In this document: positions 36,456 to 44,504 of the stretch, piece by piece
How the letters are laid out: each line of letters begins with the position of its first letter
Numbering within the stretch: the stretch's first letter is position 1
Source of the DNA: Acidaminobacter sp.
GTDB taxonomy: Bacteria; Bacillota_A; Clostridia; Peptostreptococcales; Acidaminobacteraceae
Direction of reading: 5' to 3'
Length of the DNA: 64,000 bases
Assembly: GCA_009881125.1 (NCBI GenBank)
Contig: WXFH01000037.1
Span: forward strand, 1-64,000
Made by a program: the position numbers and the translations under genes
The notes under the pieces: generated by a model
What the model was told of the DNA's origin: nothing
Databases searched by the model: none
Seen by the model: the letters and a program-made list of their open reading frames with translations, nothing else

Positions 36456-36995
36456 CTAAATCTTCTTAAACTTACTCAGGTCCAGCTTCATGATGTAGCG
36501 GTCGTGGCCTTTCCCGTATTCGTCTTTGCGGTGCTCTGCTATTTCAAAGCCCATCTTGTCTTTGTAGAGCTTGATGGCAGGCTGATTTTCGACGTCAACA
36601 GTTAAACTCATAGATTTGAAATCCTGTTCGTAAAGGTTTTTGCATATTGATACCAGGAAATGATAGCCAAGACCCTGACCCTGAAAATCTTCGGCAATAG
36701 CATAATCGAAGAGGTAACACATATCTGTATTCTCCCAATCTCTCATGAGGATCGCAATTCCAATCAGACGCTTTTTGTCTTCCTCTTTAAGAACGAAAAC
36801 GTTGCCGTGACGGACCTGAGGCACCAATCCCCACTCGTCCATCCCCAAATCTCCAAATATGCCAAGACCAAAGGTCACCATACGCTTCAGAAATTGAAGG
36901 TCATAATCCTGCACTAAATATACTTTGAGATTGCCTATGTCACCATCCAGGTTTTCGACCACTTTTTGGGGTAGTTTTCTGATTTCTTCTAACAT
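36456..36995 (-). CDS. GNAT family acetyltransferase
   Basis: A 179-residue protein. The acetyl-CoA loop is seen in EDFQGQGLGYHFLVSI (Q/RxxGxG/A), followed by MSLTVDVENQPAIKLYKDKMGFEI, the motif B region of GNATs acting on small molecules or protein N-termini. The substrate is unknown. ATG 36995 is chosen with AAGGAGTG at eight bases; the longer frame upstream has no site. Confidence 0.85.
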   Translation of the reverse strand: MLEEIRKLPQKVVENLDGDIGNLKVYLVQDYDLQFLKRMVTFGLGIFGDLGMDEWGLVPQVRHGNVFVLKEEDKKRLIGIAILMRDWENTDMCYLFDYAIAEDFQGQGLGYHFLVSICKNLYEQDFKSMSLTVDVENQPAIKLYKDKMGFEIAEHRKDEYGKGHDRYIMKLDLSKFKKI

Positions 36996-37028
36996 AAATT
37001 TCACACTCCTTTTAATGCAATTAAATAC

Positions 37029-37057
37029 ATTATACACTAGTGATAAAAAATATGCAA
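37029..37057 (-). promoter_or_regulatory. Promoter of the GNAT gene
   Basis: Read on the minus strand: TTGCAT, 17-bp spacer, TATAAT, about 35 bp before the start codon. The rest of this AT-rich 304-bp divergent spacer (36996-37299) shows a TATAAT at 37223 facing the FHA gene, without a convincing -35 box. Confidence 0.65.
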
Positions 37058-37299
37058 ATTAGCCTCAAATACCACATTTAATTTAAACAATATGAACTAG
37101 ATTATTTAATAGAGAAATAATATTTTGTGTCATACCAAAATACACATGAACTCATTAAGAAGAATTTCGAGAATGTAGAAATTCTGTTGTAAATTCTTCA
37201 CTTCTGTTTTCAAGGAATAGGATATAATGAAGTCAGGATAAGTCTGCTCGCCATAGGCCAACACGACTTATGAGAAATTTAGGAAAGTGAGGTGTTGAT

Positions 37300-37746
37300 A
37301 TGGTCGAATTAATCTCAATGGCTGCAAAATATGTCCTGGTTGTGATCATATACGTCTTTATCTATAAAATTGTTCAATTAATTTACACGGACATCCGCAT
37401 GCTGATGGGCAGAGACTCGGTTGCGGCTCTGCTGCCCCATCTGAAGCTTATGACGCCCATGGGCACAAAAGGCGCTCAATCCATAGCTGAGATTTATCCT
37501 ATTTTGAGACCGGAGTCCCTGATCGGTCGATCCAAAAAATGTCTGATTATTTTGCCGGACCCTTACGTGTCGTCAGAGCATGTACGCATAGACAAAGTCG
37601 GGGACAAATTTTTTGTTGAGGATCTCGAATCCGCCAATGGAACGTTGCTCAACGGCAAAAAACTGGAAAGACGCATCGAACTTAAAGACGGTGACAAGGT
37701 CTCACTGGGCAGGATAGATCTCGTCTTTTCTGAAGGCGGAAGGTGA
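37300..37746 (+). CDS. FHA domain protein with N-terminal membrane anchor
   Basis: A 148-residue protein: one transmembrane helix (residues 8-27), then an FHA domain from about residue 65 with LIGRSKKC, SSEHVRI and NGTLLNGKKL, the phosphothreonine-binding loops. FHA modules read Ser/Thr kinase signals. Its stop overlaps the FtsW/RodA ATG, which links cell-wall synthesis to phospho-signalling, an arrangement best known from actinobacteria (fhaB-rodA-pbpA). No kinase gene is in the window. Confidence 0.88.
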   Translation: MVELISMAAKYVLVVIIYVFIYKIVQLIYTDIRMLMGRDSVAALLPHLKLMTPMGTKGAQSIAEIYPILRPESLIGRSKKCLIILPDPYVSSEHVRIDKVGDKFFVEDLESANGTLLNGKKLERRIELKDGDKVSLGRIDLVFSEGGR

Positions 37747-39035
37747 TGGGGATGAAGGCGAAAACCGGAACATCGCTGTATACTCACTTCTGGGGACCTC
37801 TTCACCTGGTCGCGCTGACCATATTGGTTCTTTTCGGTCAGCTTACACTGATGGGAAGCCCCATAGATTTTATCCCCTTGATTATGGGGGCCTCGCTGCT
37901 GCTGCTTATATATTTTGTCGGTTGGGTAATCCGTTTCAACCGTCTTGGGGATCCTTATCTTTGGACCATTGTGGCCATGCTGATAAGCCTTGGTCAAGCC
38001 ATGCAGTATCGACTCTCACCGGTCAATGGCGTCAAACAGTTCAACTGGATTCTTATTGGTGTGTTAGTCTATCTTATGGTTTACGTCCTGTATGCAACGC
38101 TCCATGGACGCTTCAGGTCTGTCTTCTTCCACTACGGTCTGCTGATAGCTTTGTTCGCGATTACCCTGATCTTTGGCACAGAGATCAATGGAGCGAGAAA
38201 CTGGCTGAAGCTTGGCGGTCATACATTTCAACCCTCCGAGCTCGGTAAAATCGTGTTTGTCTTTTTCATGGCTGCGTGTGTGACAACCCCTGAGCGCCTC
38301 AGAGTCAAATGGTCCGGCCGTGAGATTGATCCCAAATTTGTCATGATGGGTCTAGTCTACGTCCTCATGGGCTTCTTTGCGATTCAACGGGAGTTTGGGA
38401 CTGCCATGCTGATTTTTGGCGTTTACCTGACCTTTATATATGTCTTTGAACGCGACATTCTCTTCACGGTCTATAATTTGGGGCTTGTTTCAGTGCTTGG
38501 ATTTGTCGCTTTTAAAACGGTCAGCCATATTGAAGTTCGCGTTGATACCTGGCTTGACCCGTGGATCGATATAGGCGGAACAGGCTATCAGATTACACAG
38601 TCACTTTTTGCCATTGGATCAGGCGGCTTTTTCGGAAGCGGTTTGGGAATGGGGTATCCCAAATTCATTCCTGCAGTCAGAACAGATTTTATCTTCGCGG
38701 CCATCTGCGAAGAGCTGGGCATATTGGGCGGGATCGCCGTCATCATGCTGTTTTTTATCCTCTTGTACAGAGGCATGAAGCTTGCCCTCAGGATTGAAGA
38801 CAGATACATGAAGGCGGTCGCCTTTGGACTGACCATGACAATAGGCTATCAGACGTTTATCATCATAGGCGGCGTCATAAAGCTGATCCCGCTGACGGGC
38901 ATTACTTTGCCATTCTTGAGTTATGGAGGTTCATCCATGGTCTCGAGCTTTGCGACCTTGGGACTTCTGCAGGCGTTGTCCGGCCAAATACTGCGCAAGG
39001 AGGCGGCTCAACTTGAAACTGGATACAATCAATAG
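37746..39035 (+). CDS. FtsW/RodA/SpoVE family peptidoglycan polymerase
   Basis: A 429-residue SEDS protein with about ten transmembrane helices. Conserved parts are NGARNWLKLGGHTFQPSELGK, QREFGTAMLIFG and ITLPFLSYGGSSM at the C-terminal end. SEDS proteins polymerise lipid II glycan chains together with a class B PBP, which is the next gene. Overlap on both sides (1 bp with FHA, 23 bp with the PBP) indicates strict co-expression. RodA (elongation) versus FtsW (division) cannot be told from motifs. Confidence 0.92.
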   Translation: MGMKAKTGTSLYTHFWGPLHLVALTILVLFGQLTLMGSPIDFIPLIMGASLLLLIYFVGWVIRFNRLGDPYLWTIVAMLISLGQAMQYRLSPVNGVKQFNWILIGVLVYLMVYVLYATLHGRFRSVFFHYGLLIALFAITLIFGTEINGARNWLKLGGHTFQPSELGKIVFVFFMAACVTTPERLRVKWSGREIDPKFVMMGLVYVLMGFFAIQREFGTAMLIFGVYLTFIYVFERDILFTVYNLGLVSVLGFVAFKTVSHIEVRVDTWLDPWIDIGGTGYQITQSLFAIGSGGFFGSGLGMGYPKFIPAVRTDFIFAAICEELGILGGIAVIMLFFILLYRGMKLALRIEDRYMKAVAFGLTMTIGYQTFIIIGGVIKLIPLTGITLPFLSYGGSSMVSSFATLGLLQALSGQILRKEAAQLETGYNQ

Positions 39036-40449
39036 CCGAATCCTGCACAGTCTGGTTTTGGCGGGTGTGCTCTTTGGTCTTTTAATCACCTCTTTGACTT
39101 GGTTTGAGCTCAGAGGCAAAAATGACATCATGGGAAACGCTTTTAATAAACGTCTGATCGCAGAGGAAGAGGAGGTTCTGCGGGGCAGAATTGTAGACCG
39201 AAAGGGTGAAGTCCTTGCGGAAACCCTGCCTTCAGAAAATTCAAAGATCAGGAATTATCCGGAAAAAAGGCTTTATGCACATATCATTGGCTATAACTCT
39301 GCAGTGTATGGGAAAACATTGCTGGAAGCAAAGTATAATAGCGAACTTATTGGGAAGTCAAATCTTGAATTCTTTCAGCAAATCCAGAAGATGCTGTCGG
39401 AAGAAACCCCAAAAGGTTATGACTTGCGCCTGACCATCAGTCATGCACTTCAAGTTGTTGCAAGAGAACAGCTTGGAGACCGTCATGGCGCGGTTGTGGC
39501 GCTGGATCCCAAAACGGGAGAGATTTTGGCTATGGTCTCCACCCCGGATTTCAATCCCAATGCCTCAAAACTTGAAGAAAATTGGAAGACGTTAATTGAA
39601 AACGAAAACAGTCCGCTGCTGCCTAGAGCAACTATGGGACTTTATCCGCCCGGCTCCATCTTTAAGGTCATTACAGCCGCGGCGGCGATTGAAGCCGGCA
39701 AGGGGGATTATACGACCGAGGATCTGGGGACTACAGTCATTGACGGGATGACGTTCTCCAACGCCGGTGAAAAGGCCCATGGTGACGTTGATCTTCATAA
39801 GGCCCTGACTGTTTCAAGCAATGTCTATTTTGCTGAATTGTCTCAGAAGATTGGCGCTTCAGCCTTAATAGATAAGGCAAAAGACGCAGGGATCACCAAG
39901 TCTTTTGAGTTTGATTTGCCGCGGACAGACAGCCGGATTGGCGATAAAAGCATGGGCAAAACTGAGCTGGCCGCGACCGGCATAGGCCAGGGCAAGCTGT
40001 TGGTATCACCGCTGCAAATGGCCATGGTGGCCGCCGGTATTGCGAACAATGGCACGATTATGCAGCCTTATTTGGTCAAATCAGTAGAAAAAGAGGAAGG
40101 CAGCCTTTTAAGAACGACAGATGCGAAGAGCCTCTATGATATGGTCAGCGCTGAGACGGCCGCCGAACTTAAAGCTATGATGGTCAGCGTCGTCGAGGAA
40201 GGCACCGGAACAAGGGCTCAGATTTCCGGTGTTCAAGTGGCCGGCAAAACCGGCACTGCTCAAAACGAAAAAAGTACAGAGAGTGACAGCAAGGACCATG
40301 CATGGTTTATTGGCTTCGCGCCTGCAGAGGATCCACAAATTGCCGTGGCGGTTCTGCTGGAATACCGCGGTGAAGGCGGAGGTCGGGCAGCAGCCCCGGT
40401 GGCGGCAAAAGTGATGTCCGCCTGGCTGAAGCTGTCAGAGTCTGAGTAA
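39013..40449 (+). CDS. Class B penicillin-binding protein (peptidoglycan transpeptidase)
   Basis: A 478-residue protein: an N-terminal membrane helix (ILHSLVLAGVLFGLLITSLTW), a short pedestal domain and a transpeptidase domain. The active-site motifs are S215-x-x-K218 in PGSIFK, S268-S-N270 and K412-T-G. It is shorter than the usual PBP2, like the PbpA type. It crosslinks peptides on glycan made by its SEDS partner. TTG start behind AAGGAGGCGG, inside the 3' end of the SEDS gene. Confidence 0.92.
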   Translation: MKLDTINSRILHSLVLAGVLFGLLITSLTWFELRGKNDIMGNAFNKRLIAEEEEVLRGRIVDRKGEVLAETLPSENSKIRNYPEKRLYAHIIGYNSAVYGKTLLEAKYNSELIGKSNLEFFQQIQKMLSEETPKGYDLRLTISHALQVVAREQLGDRHGAVVALDPKTGEILAMVSTPDFNPNASKLEENWKTLIENENSPLLPRATMGLYPPGSIFKVITAAAAIEAGKGDYTTEDLGTTVIDGMTFSNAGEKAHGDVDLHKALTVSSNVYFAELSQKIGASALIDKAKDAGITKSFEFDLPRTDSRIGDKSMGKTELAATGIGQGKLLVSPLQMAMVAAGIANNGTIMQPYLVKSVEKEEGSLLRTTDAKSLYDMVSAETAAELKAMMVSVVEEGTGTRAQISGVQVAGKTGTAQNEKSTESDSKDHAWFIGFAPAEDPQIAVAVLLEYRGEGGGRAAAPVAAKVMSAWLKLSESE

Positions 40450-40511
40450 TTAACAGTTCTTGTAAACGCACCTTACCTTCTGTAGTTGAGTATTGGGGAG
40501 TGTGATTTCAG

Positions 40512-41024
40512 ATGTCATGGATCGAGCAGCCGGATTATAAAGTGATTCTTTCAGAAGGCGCCTTGGAGCTAAGAAGATATCCATCACTGATCGTAGCGGA
40601 AGTTGTCAGAGGTCGAAGCGGTGATTTGAATTCCGGTTTTCAGGAAATATTCAATTACATTAGTGGCCAAAATCAGACAGAGCAGAAAATTTCTATGACT
40701 TCCCCCGTCATCAACCGCCAGGGAGATGACTATTTCACCACGGCTTTTGTAATGCCGTCACAGTACACACTGGAAACACTGCCAAAGCCCAAGGATCCAA
40801 ATGTGAGCGTCAAAGAGCGGGTTGGAGGTACTTTCGCGGTGATCAGGTTTTCAGGAAGCTGGAGTGAAGAGAGATTCAAGTCGCATCAGAGGCAGCTTGA
40901 GGACTGGATCCGCCTTCACGGGTGGAAGATCCTCTCTGAATTGACTATAGCGAGATATAATCCGCCATTTACGCCGGCGTTTATGAGACGAAATGAAATC
41001 ATGTATCAGGTTAGCGCTGAATAA
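40512..41024 (+). CDS. SOUL/heme-binding family protein
   Basis: A 170-residue protein with the SOUL layout: IEQPDYKVILSEGALELRRYPSLIVAEV at the N-terminus, IFNYISGQNQTEQKISMTSPV (the conserved MTSPV loop), FVMPSQYTLETLPKP and YNPPFTPAFMRRNEIMYQV at the end. SOUL proteins bind heme or related tetrapyrroles; the role in bacteria is unclear. A GGGGAG site is 13-14 bases upstream of the ATG. Confidence 0.88.
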   Translation: MSWIEQPDYKVILSEGALELRRYPSLIVAEVVRGRSGDLNSGFQEIFNYISGQNQTEQKISMTSPVINRQGDDYFTTAFVMPSQYTLETLPKPKDPNVSVKERVGGTFAVIRFSGSWSEERFKSHQRQLEDWIRLHGWKILSELTIARYNPPFTPAFMRRNEIMYQVSAE

Positions 41025-41371
41025 ACAGGTGCGTCTTCAACCTTCGATTGGGGTTGTATGGTTTGGCGTCAAACATCCTTTTCAAGATGCACGAGAGATC
41101 GTTATTTGTGAGATAATTAGGGTATCATTGGGTTGAACTGAGTTTGCGAGCTCCGAGTTTGCGGGGCCTTGTCAGTGTGCACTATAAACACTAAAACCTA
41201 ATAACCTATTGCAAAGACCATGTATCAGTTTTAGCATTTATAGGGTGCAGAAGGTTTCACAGACCAATGGGTGGTCGAAGTAATTCGTCCGCCTGCATAC
41301 AGCAAAGGAGTCCATTCTCGTTGGCGTTTATAAATGCGCTGAATCGGGGGGTGGACTTTGCTGTTTTTTTT
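41025..41371 (+). promoter_or_regulatory. Structured leader of the AOR operon, possible riboswitch or attenuator
   Basis: A 390-bp region without a gene before the MoaD-like gene. A direct repeat GAGTTTGCG occurs at 41140 and 41155. From about 41230, TGCAG/CTGCA enclose smaller stems (GACC/GGTC and GAA/TTC), followed by a terminator at 41300-41371 that ends 47 bp before the first gene. An aptamer followed by a terminator is the form of a transcriptional riboswitch. Molybdenum/tungsten cofactor sensing would fit the genes, but I cannot confirm the Moco RNA consensus by eye. Confidence 0.45.
41300..41371 (+). terminator. Intrinsic terminator inside the AOR leader
   Basis: CAGCAAAG-(gag)-TCC and GGACTTTGCTG pair around an inner hairpin (GCGTTTATAAATGC), followed by eight T. 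It stands upstream of, not after, the operon. Confidence 0.75.
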
Positions 41372-41418
41372 GCGGAAATATTTTAGGCTTGAGACTCATA
41401 AAACGGAGGGGGTATTGA

Positions 41419-41649
41419 ATGTTCATTCATGTCAAGTTCTCCGGCTATATAGCTGCAAGTCTTGGTTACAGAGAAAAGACCATTGAAACTGGGCCTTTGA
41501 CTACGGTACAGGATCTTTTGTCGATGCTTGACTTGCCGGTCAGCCAAAGCTGGATCGCTGTCAGTATCGCTGGAAGACTCAGGGATAGACGCACCTTGCT
41601 GAAGGAGGGGGATGAGGTGCTGGTCTTGCCGCTTGGTGGTGGCGGCTAG
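41419..41649 (+). CDS. MoaD/ThiS-like small sulfur-carrier protein
   Basis: A 76-residue beta-grasp protein ending in GGGG, the thiocarboxylate-forming tail of MoaD and ThiS; DEVLVLPLGGGG is the typical end. Such genes are frequent neighbours of tungsten AOR genes and probably provide the dithiolene sulfur of the pterin cofactor. GGAGGG lies before the ATG. Confidence 0.85.
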   Translation: MFIHVKFSGYIAASLGYREKTIETGPLTTVQDLLSMLDLPVSQSWIAVSIAGRLRDRRTLLKEGDEVLVLPLGGGG

Positions 41650-41777
41650 ACATAAAGCGGTAAAGATGAGTTGGCAGTCTATTGACCATCGGCCACAGTT
41701 ATCAGTTTTGTGTCTTAAATTTAACCAAAATGAGACTTTATCCACAACTCAAGACCCTAGAAGGAGGTCGTGACAAC

Positions 41778-42191
41778 GTGATTCCAGGTGTCGTAAAAGT
41801 ATTGACAAACGCGAGGGCATGTCAGGGATGCCGTGCCTGTGAAGCTGTGTGCTCGCTGAAGCACTTCGGCGCCGTCAATCCCAAATCGACTGGCGTCAAG
41901 ATCAAGGAAAGCAAAGAACCTGGCAAGTTTGCCCAAACCGTCTGTCAGCAGTGTATCGATATGCCGTGCGCGTCTGTTTGCCCGGTAGAAGCCATACAGC
42001 GAGATGGCTTTACAGGTGCCGTTGCGATCCTGGACACCTGCACCGGCTGTGGAGCGTGTGTCGAAGCCTGCCCAATCCATGCCATCCAAATGACGCAGGT
42101 CACGGGCGAAGTTCGGGCGTTTAAATGTGATCTTTGCGGTGGTATTCCCGAGTGTGTTTCAATTTGTCCGCGTCAGGCACTGAGCTGGTAG
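41778..42191 (+). CDS. Ferredoxin-like protein with four cysteine clusters, AOR-associated
   Basis: A 137-residue protein. CQGCRACEAVCSLKH, CQQCIDMPCASVCP, CTGCGACVEACP and CDLCGGIPECVSICP provide sixteen Cys for four 4Fe-4S clusters, in the DMSO-reductase-B-like order. It probably carries electrons from the downstream AOR to ferredoxin or another acceptor. GTG 41778 follows AAGGAGG with a spacing of about ten bases. It lies 12 bp before the AOR start. Confidence 0.9.
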   Translation: MIPGVVKVLTNARACQGCRACEAVCSLKHFGAVNPKSTGVKIKESKEPGKFAQTVCQQCIDMPCASVCPVEAIQRDGFTGAVAILDTCTGCGACVEACPIHAIQMTQVTGEVRAFKCDLCGGIPECVSICPRQALSW

Positions 42192-42203
42192 GAGGTGGAG
42201 AGC

Positions 42204-44066
42204 GTGAAAGGCTACAAAGATTGTGTTCTGCGCGTGGATCTGGCGTCAAAAAACATAACCAGAGAACCTTTAAATCAAGACTACATAAAGCAATATCTGG
42301 GTGGGGAAGGTTACGGAATCGCGCTGCTGTGGGATGAAATTCCTCATGGGGCAGATGCCTTCAGCCCGGAGAATATACTCAGTTTTAATACCGGGCCGCT
42401 TACTGGGACACCGACACCATCGGCCTCAAGAACTTCTGTTGTCTTTATGTCACCGCTGACTCATACTATAGGCGCGGCGAACATGGGCAGCCATTTTGGG
42501 GCGGAACTCAAGTTCGCGGGCTATGACAGCATTGTGTTCACCGGTCAGTCCAATACGCCGGTCTATTTAGTCATAGACAATGACACAGTGGAGCTCCGCC
42601 CGGCGGACCACCTCTGGGGACTTGATACGAGACAGACGACCGAAAAGCTCAAGGAAGCCCTGGGCGAGTCGTTCAAGATCAGCTGCATAGGTCAGGCAGG
42701 GGAAATGCTGTCTAAGCTGGCCTGCATTTTCAGCGACGACTGCTTCGCCGGCCGCGGCGGTGCCGGCGCGGTCATGGGTCACAAGCGCCTGAAAGCGGTC
42801 GCAGTGCGGGGAACTGGCTCCGTGGAGGTCGCGGACAAGGACGCTTTTCTGGAATTCAACAAAACGGCGATTCAGGAGCTGCGCTCAGAAGTCTATACCT
42901 GGGGACCGGTCCATGGCTATGGCACACCTGCGTGGCTGGGCGGCGTCAACGAGTATGGTCTGATGCCGACCCGGAATTTCCGCTCCAACGTTTTCGAAGA
43001 CATGGAGCCGCTGATGCCGCATAATCTGTGGAATGACACCGGGCGGTTCACTGTACGGCGGAGAGCGTGCTACGCCTGCCAGCTGGGGTGCCACAAGTAT
43101 GTGACTATGGGCGACGTCGAAGTGGGCGAGCTCGAGTATGAGACTATCGCCGCTTTTGGACCGCGCTGCGGCGTCAGCGATTACCCGTCCATTGCCATGG
43201 CGAATTATTATGCGACCCTTTATGGCATAGATACCATTTCGGCGGGGGCAACGGTTTCAGCCGCCATGGAGCTCTTTGAAGAGGGCCTGATTGGGCTTAA
43301 GGAGACGGATGGCCTGGATCTTAAGTTTGGAAATGGCGAAGCTATGGCCGAGCTTGTGAGGCGCATGGGTCTCAGGGAAGGCGTCAGCGGAGATTTGTTT
43401 GCAGATGGTTCCTGGCACGCCGCCAAGCGCATCGGCCAAGAAGCTGAAAAATTTGCCATGACGGTCAAGGGCATGGAAATTTCAGCGACAGATCCAAGGG
43501 GCTCCTCATCCATGAGCATTGCCTTTGGAACCTCCGAACGCGGTGCGTGCCATATGAGGCCATATGCCGCCACCATAGACGGCTTTGGCTACCTTTTCCC
43601 AGACCTTGACATCAACGAGCCGAAGAATCCATTCGACGACAATGAATCCAAAGTCTGGCTCAAAGCAGTCAAAGAATACTTCGTGGTGACAAATTTGATT
43701 GGCATTTGCGATTTCAACGTCATCAACACGGAGATGCACCCGACGACCCTGGCGGCCCTCTATTCAGCAGTGACGGGCATTGAAACCGACAAGCTGGAGC
43801 TCCTGAGAAAAGCAGAGCGCGTCATAGCCCTGGAACGTGCCCTCAATTTCAAACGCGGATTCAGGCGTACGGATGACCGACTTCCAAAACGCTTCATGCA
43901 TGAACCGGCGCAGTCCGGCCCTCCTGCTGGACGCGTAGTGGATATGGAGACCGCACTGGACCGTTATTACGAGGCCTGCGGCTACGATCGCGAGAAAGCC
44001 GTGCCTACCAAAGAAACCTTTGAAAAGCTGGGGATGGGAGACGTTTATAGAAAGTTGAAGCCATAG
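42204..44066 (+). CDS. Tungsten-dependent aldehyde:ferredoxin oxidoreductase family protein
   Basis: A 620-residue AOR. The 4Fe-4S ligands are C289, C292 and C296 in CYACQLGC and C502 in GICDF; pterin-binding parts include NTGPLTGTPTPSASR and GRGGAGAVMG. Family members oxidise aldehydes to acids, often those from amino-acid fermentation, reducing ferredoxin. Substrate range (general AOR, formaldehyde or WOR type) is not readable. The MoaD and ferredoxin genes before it support a W-bis-pterin enzyme complex. GTG start with AGGAGGTGG. Confidence 0.9.
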   Translation: MKGYKDCVLRVDLASKNITREPLNQDYIKQYLGGEGYGIALLWDEIPHGADAFSPENILSFNTGPLTGTPTPSASRTSVVFMSPLTHTIGAANMGSHFGAELKFAGYDSIVFTGQSNTPVYLVIDNDTVELRPADHLWGLDTRQTTEKLKEALGESFKISCIGQAGEMLSKLACIFSDDCFAGRGGAGAVMGHKRLKAVAVRGTGSVEVADKDAFLEFNKTAIQELRSEVYTWGPVHGYGTPAWLGGVNEYGLMPTRNFRSNVFEDMEPLMPHNLWNDTGRFTVRRRACYACQLGCHKYVTMGDVEVGELEYETIAAFGPRCGVSDYPSIAMANYYATLYGIDTISAGATVSAAMELFEEGLIGLKETDGLDLKFGNGEAMAELVRRMGLREGVSGDLFADGSWHAAKRIGQEAEKFAMTVKGMEISATDPRGSSSMSIAFGTSERGACHMRPYAATIDGFGYLFPDLDINEPKNPFDDNESKVWLKAVKEYFVVTNLIGICDFNVINTEMHPTTLAALYSAVTGIETDKLELLRKAERVIALERALNFKRGFRRTDDRLPKRFMHEPAQSGPPAGRVVDMETALDRYYEACGYDREKAVPTKETFEKLGMGDVYRKLKP

Positions 44067-44087
44067 AAGTTTGAAAGCTTGAAATTG

Positions 44088-44113
44088 AAAACTGGGTGTC
44101 TGACACCCAGTTT
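44088..44113. repeat. Palindromic element, copy 1
   Basis: AAACTGGGTGTC-TGA-CACCCAGTTT: a nearly perfect 26-bp palindrome without T tract, between AOR and the V/A-ATPase operon. Shares the TGTCTGACAC core with 8805-8825. Confidence 0.7.
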
Positions 44114-44124
44114 CAATGAAAGAG

Positions 44125-44151
44125 GAAACCGGGTGTCAGACACCCGGTTTC
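44125..44151. repeat. Palindromic element, copy 2
   Basis: GAAACCGGGTGTC-A-GACACCCGGTTTC, a perfect 27-bp palindrome 11 bp after copy 1. It differs from copy 1 by compensating changes (CTGGG/CCCAG to CCGGG/CCCGG), which keep the pairing. Confidence 0.75.
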
Positions 44152-44170
44152 ACACCGACTTTCCGAGTTG

Positions 44171-44187
44171 ATTCACCGGAGGTGAAT
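44171..44187 (+). promoter_or_regulatory. Hairpin holding the ribosome site of the first V/A-ATPase gene
   Basis: ATTCACC-GGA-GGTGAAT forms a seven-pair stem that includes the GGAGGTG ribosome site, five bases before ATG 44193. If formed in mRNA it would hide the site from ribosomes. Confidence 0.55.
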
Positions 44188-44192
44188 ACCAG

Positions 44193-44504
44193 ATGATCCA
44201 AGATGTATTGGAGCGTGTTAAAGCTGCAGAAACCCTGGCTGATGGTCGGCTTTCCGAAGCGAGGACCGAAGCGGAAGCCATACTGAAAGCCGCAAAGCTG
44301 AAAGCAGAAGCTATGGTTAAAGACGTTTCGGTCCAGCATGTCAAGCTTCGGACTGACGCATGTCTAAAAGCTGAAGAGGAGGCAGAGCAACTGTCTGGTC
44401 CTGTTCTTGAAGCCGCGCGTCACCAGTCGGAGGAGATTCGAAGGTCACTTCAGGATCGCGTCGAAGCAGCTGCAGAGTGGGCAGCTGAAAGGATCGTGAG
44501 ATAG
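44193..44504 (+). CDS. V/A-type ATPase peripheral-stalk subunit (G/H-like)
   Basis: A 103-residue, highly helical, Ala/Glu/Lys-rich coiled coil (LERVKAAETLADGRLSEART...). It matches the small stalk subunit that pairs with subunit E to form the stator of A/V-ATPases. It is the first gene; its stop ends directly before the subunit I ATG. Sequence conservation in this subunit is low, so the call rests on shape and place. Confidence 0.78.
   Translation: MIQDVLERVKAAETLADGRLSEARTEAEAILKAAKLKAEAMVKDVSVQHVKLRTDACLKAEEEAEQLSGPVLEAARHQSEEIRRSLQDRVEAAAEWAAERIVR

Noticed and set aside
44088..44151. Terminator pair after the AOR gene
   Set aside because: Neither palindrome is followed by a T tract; they fit a repeated palindromic element better, though some RNA 3'-end role remains possible.
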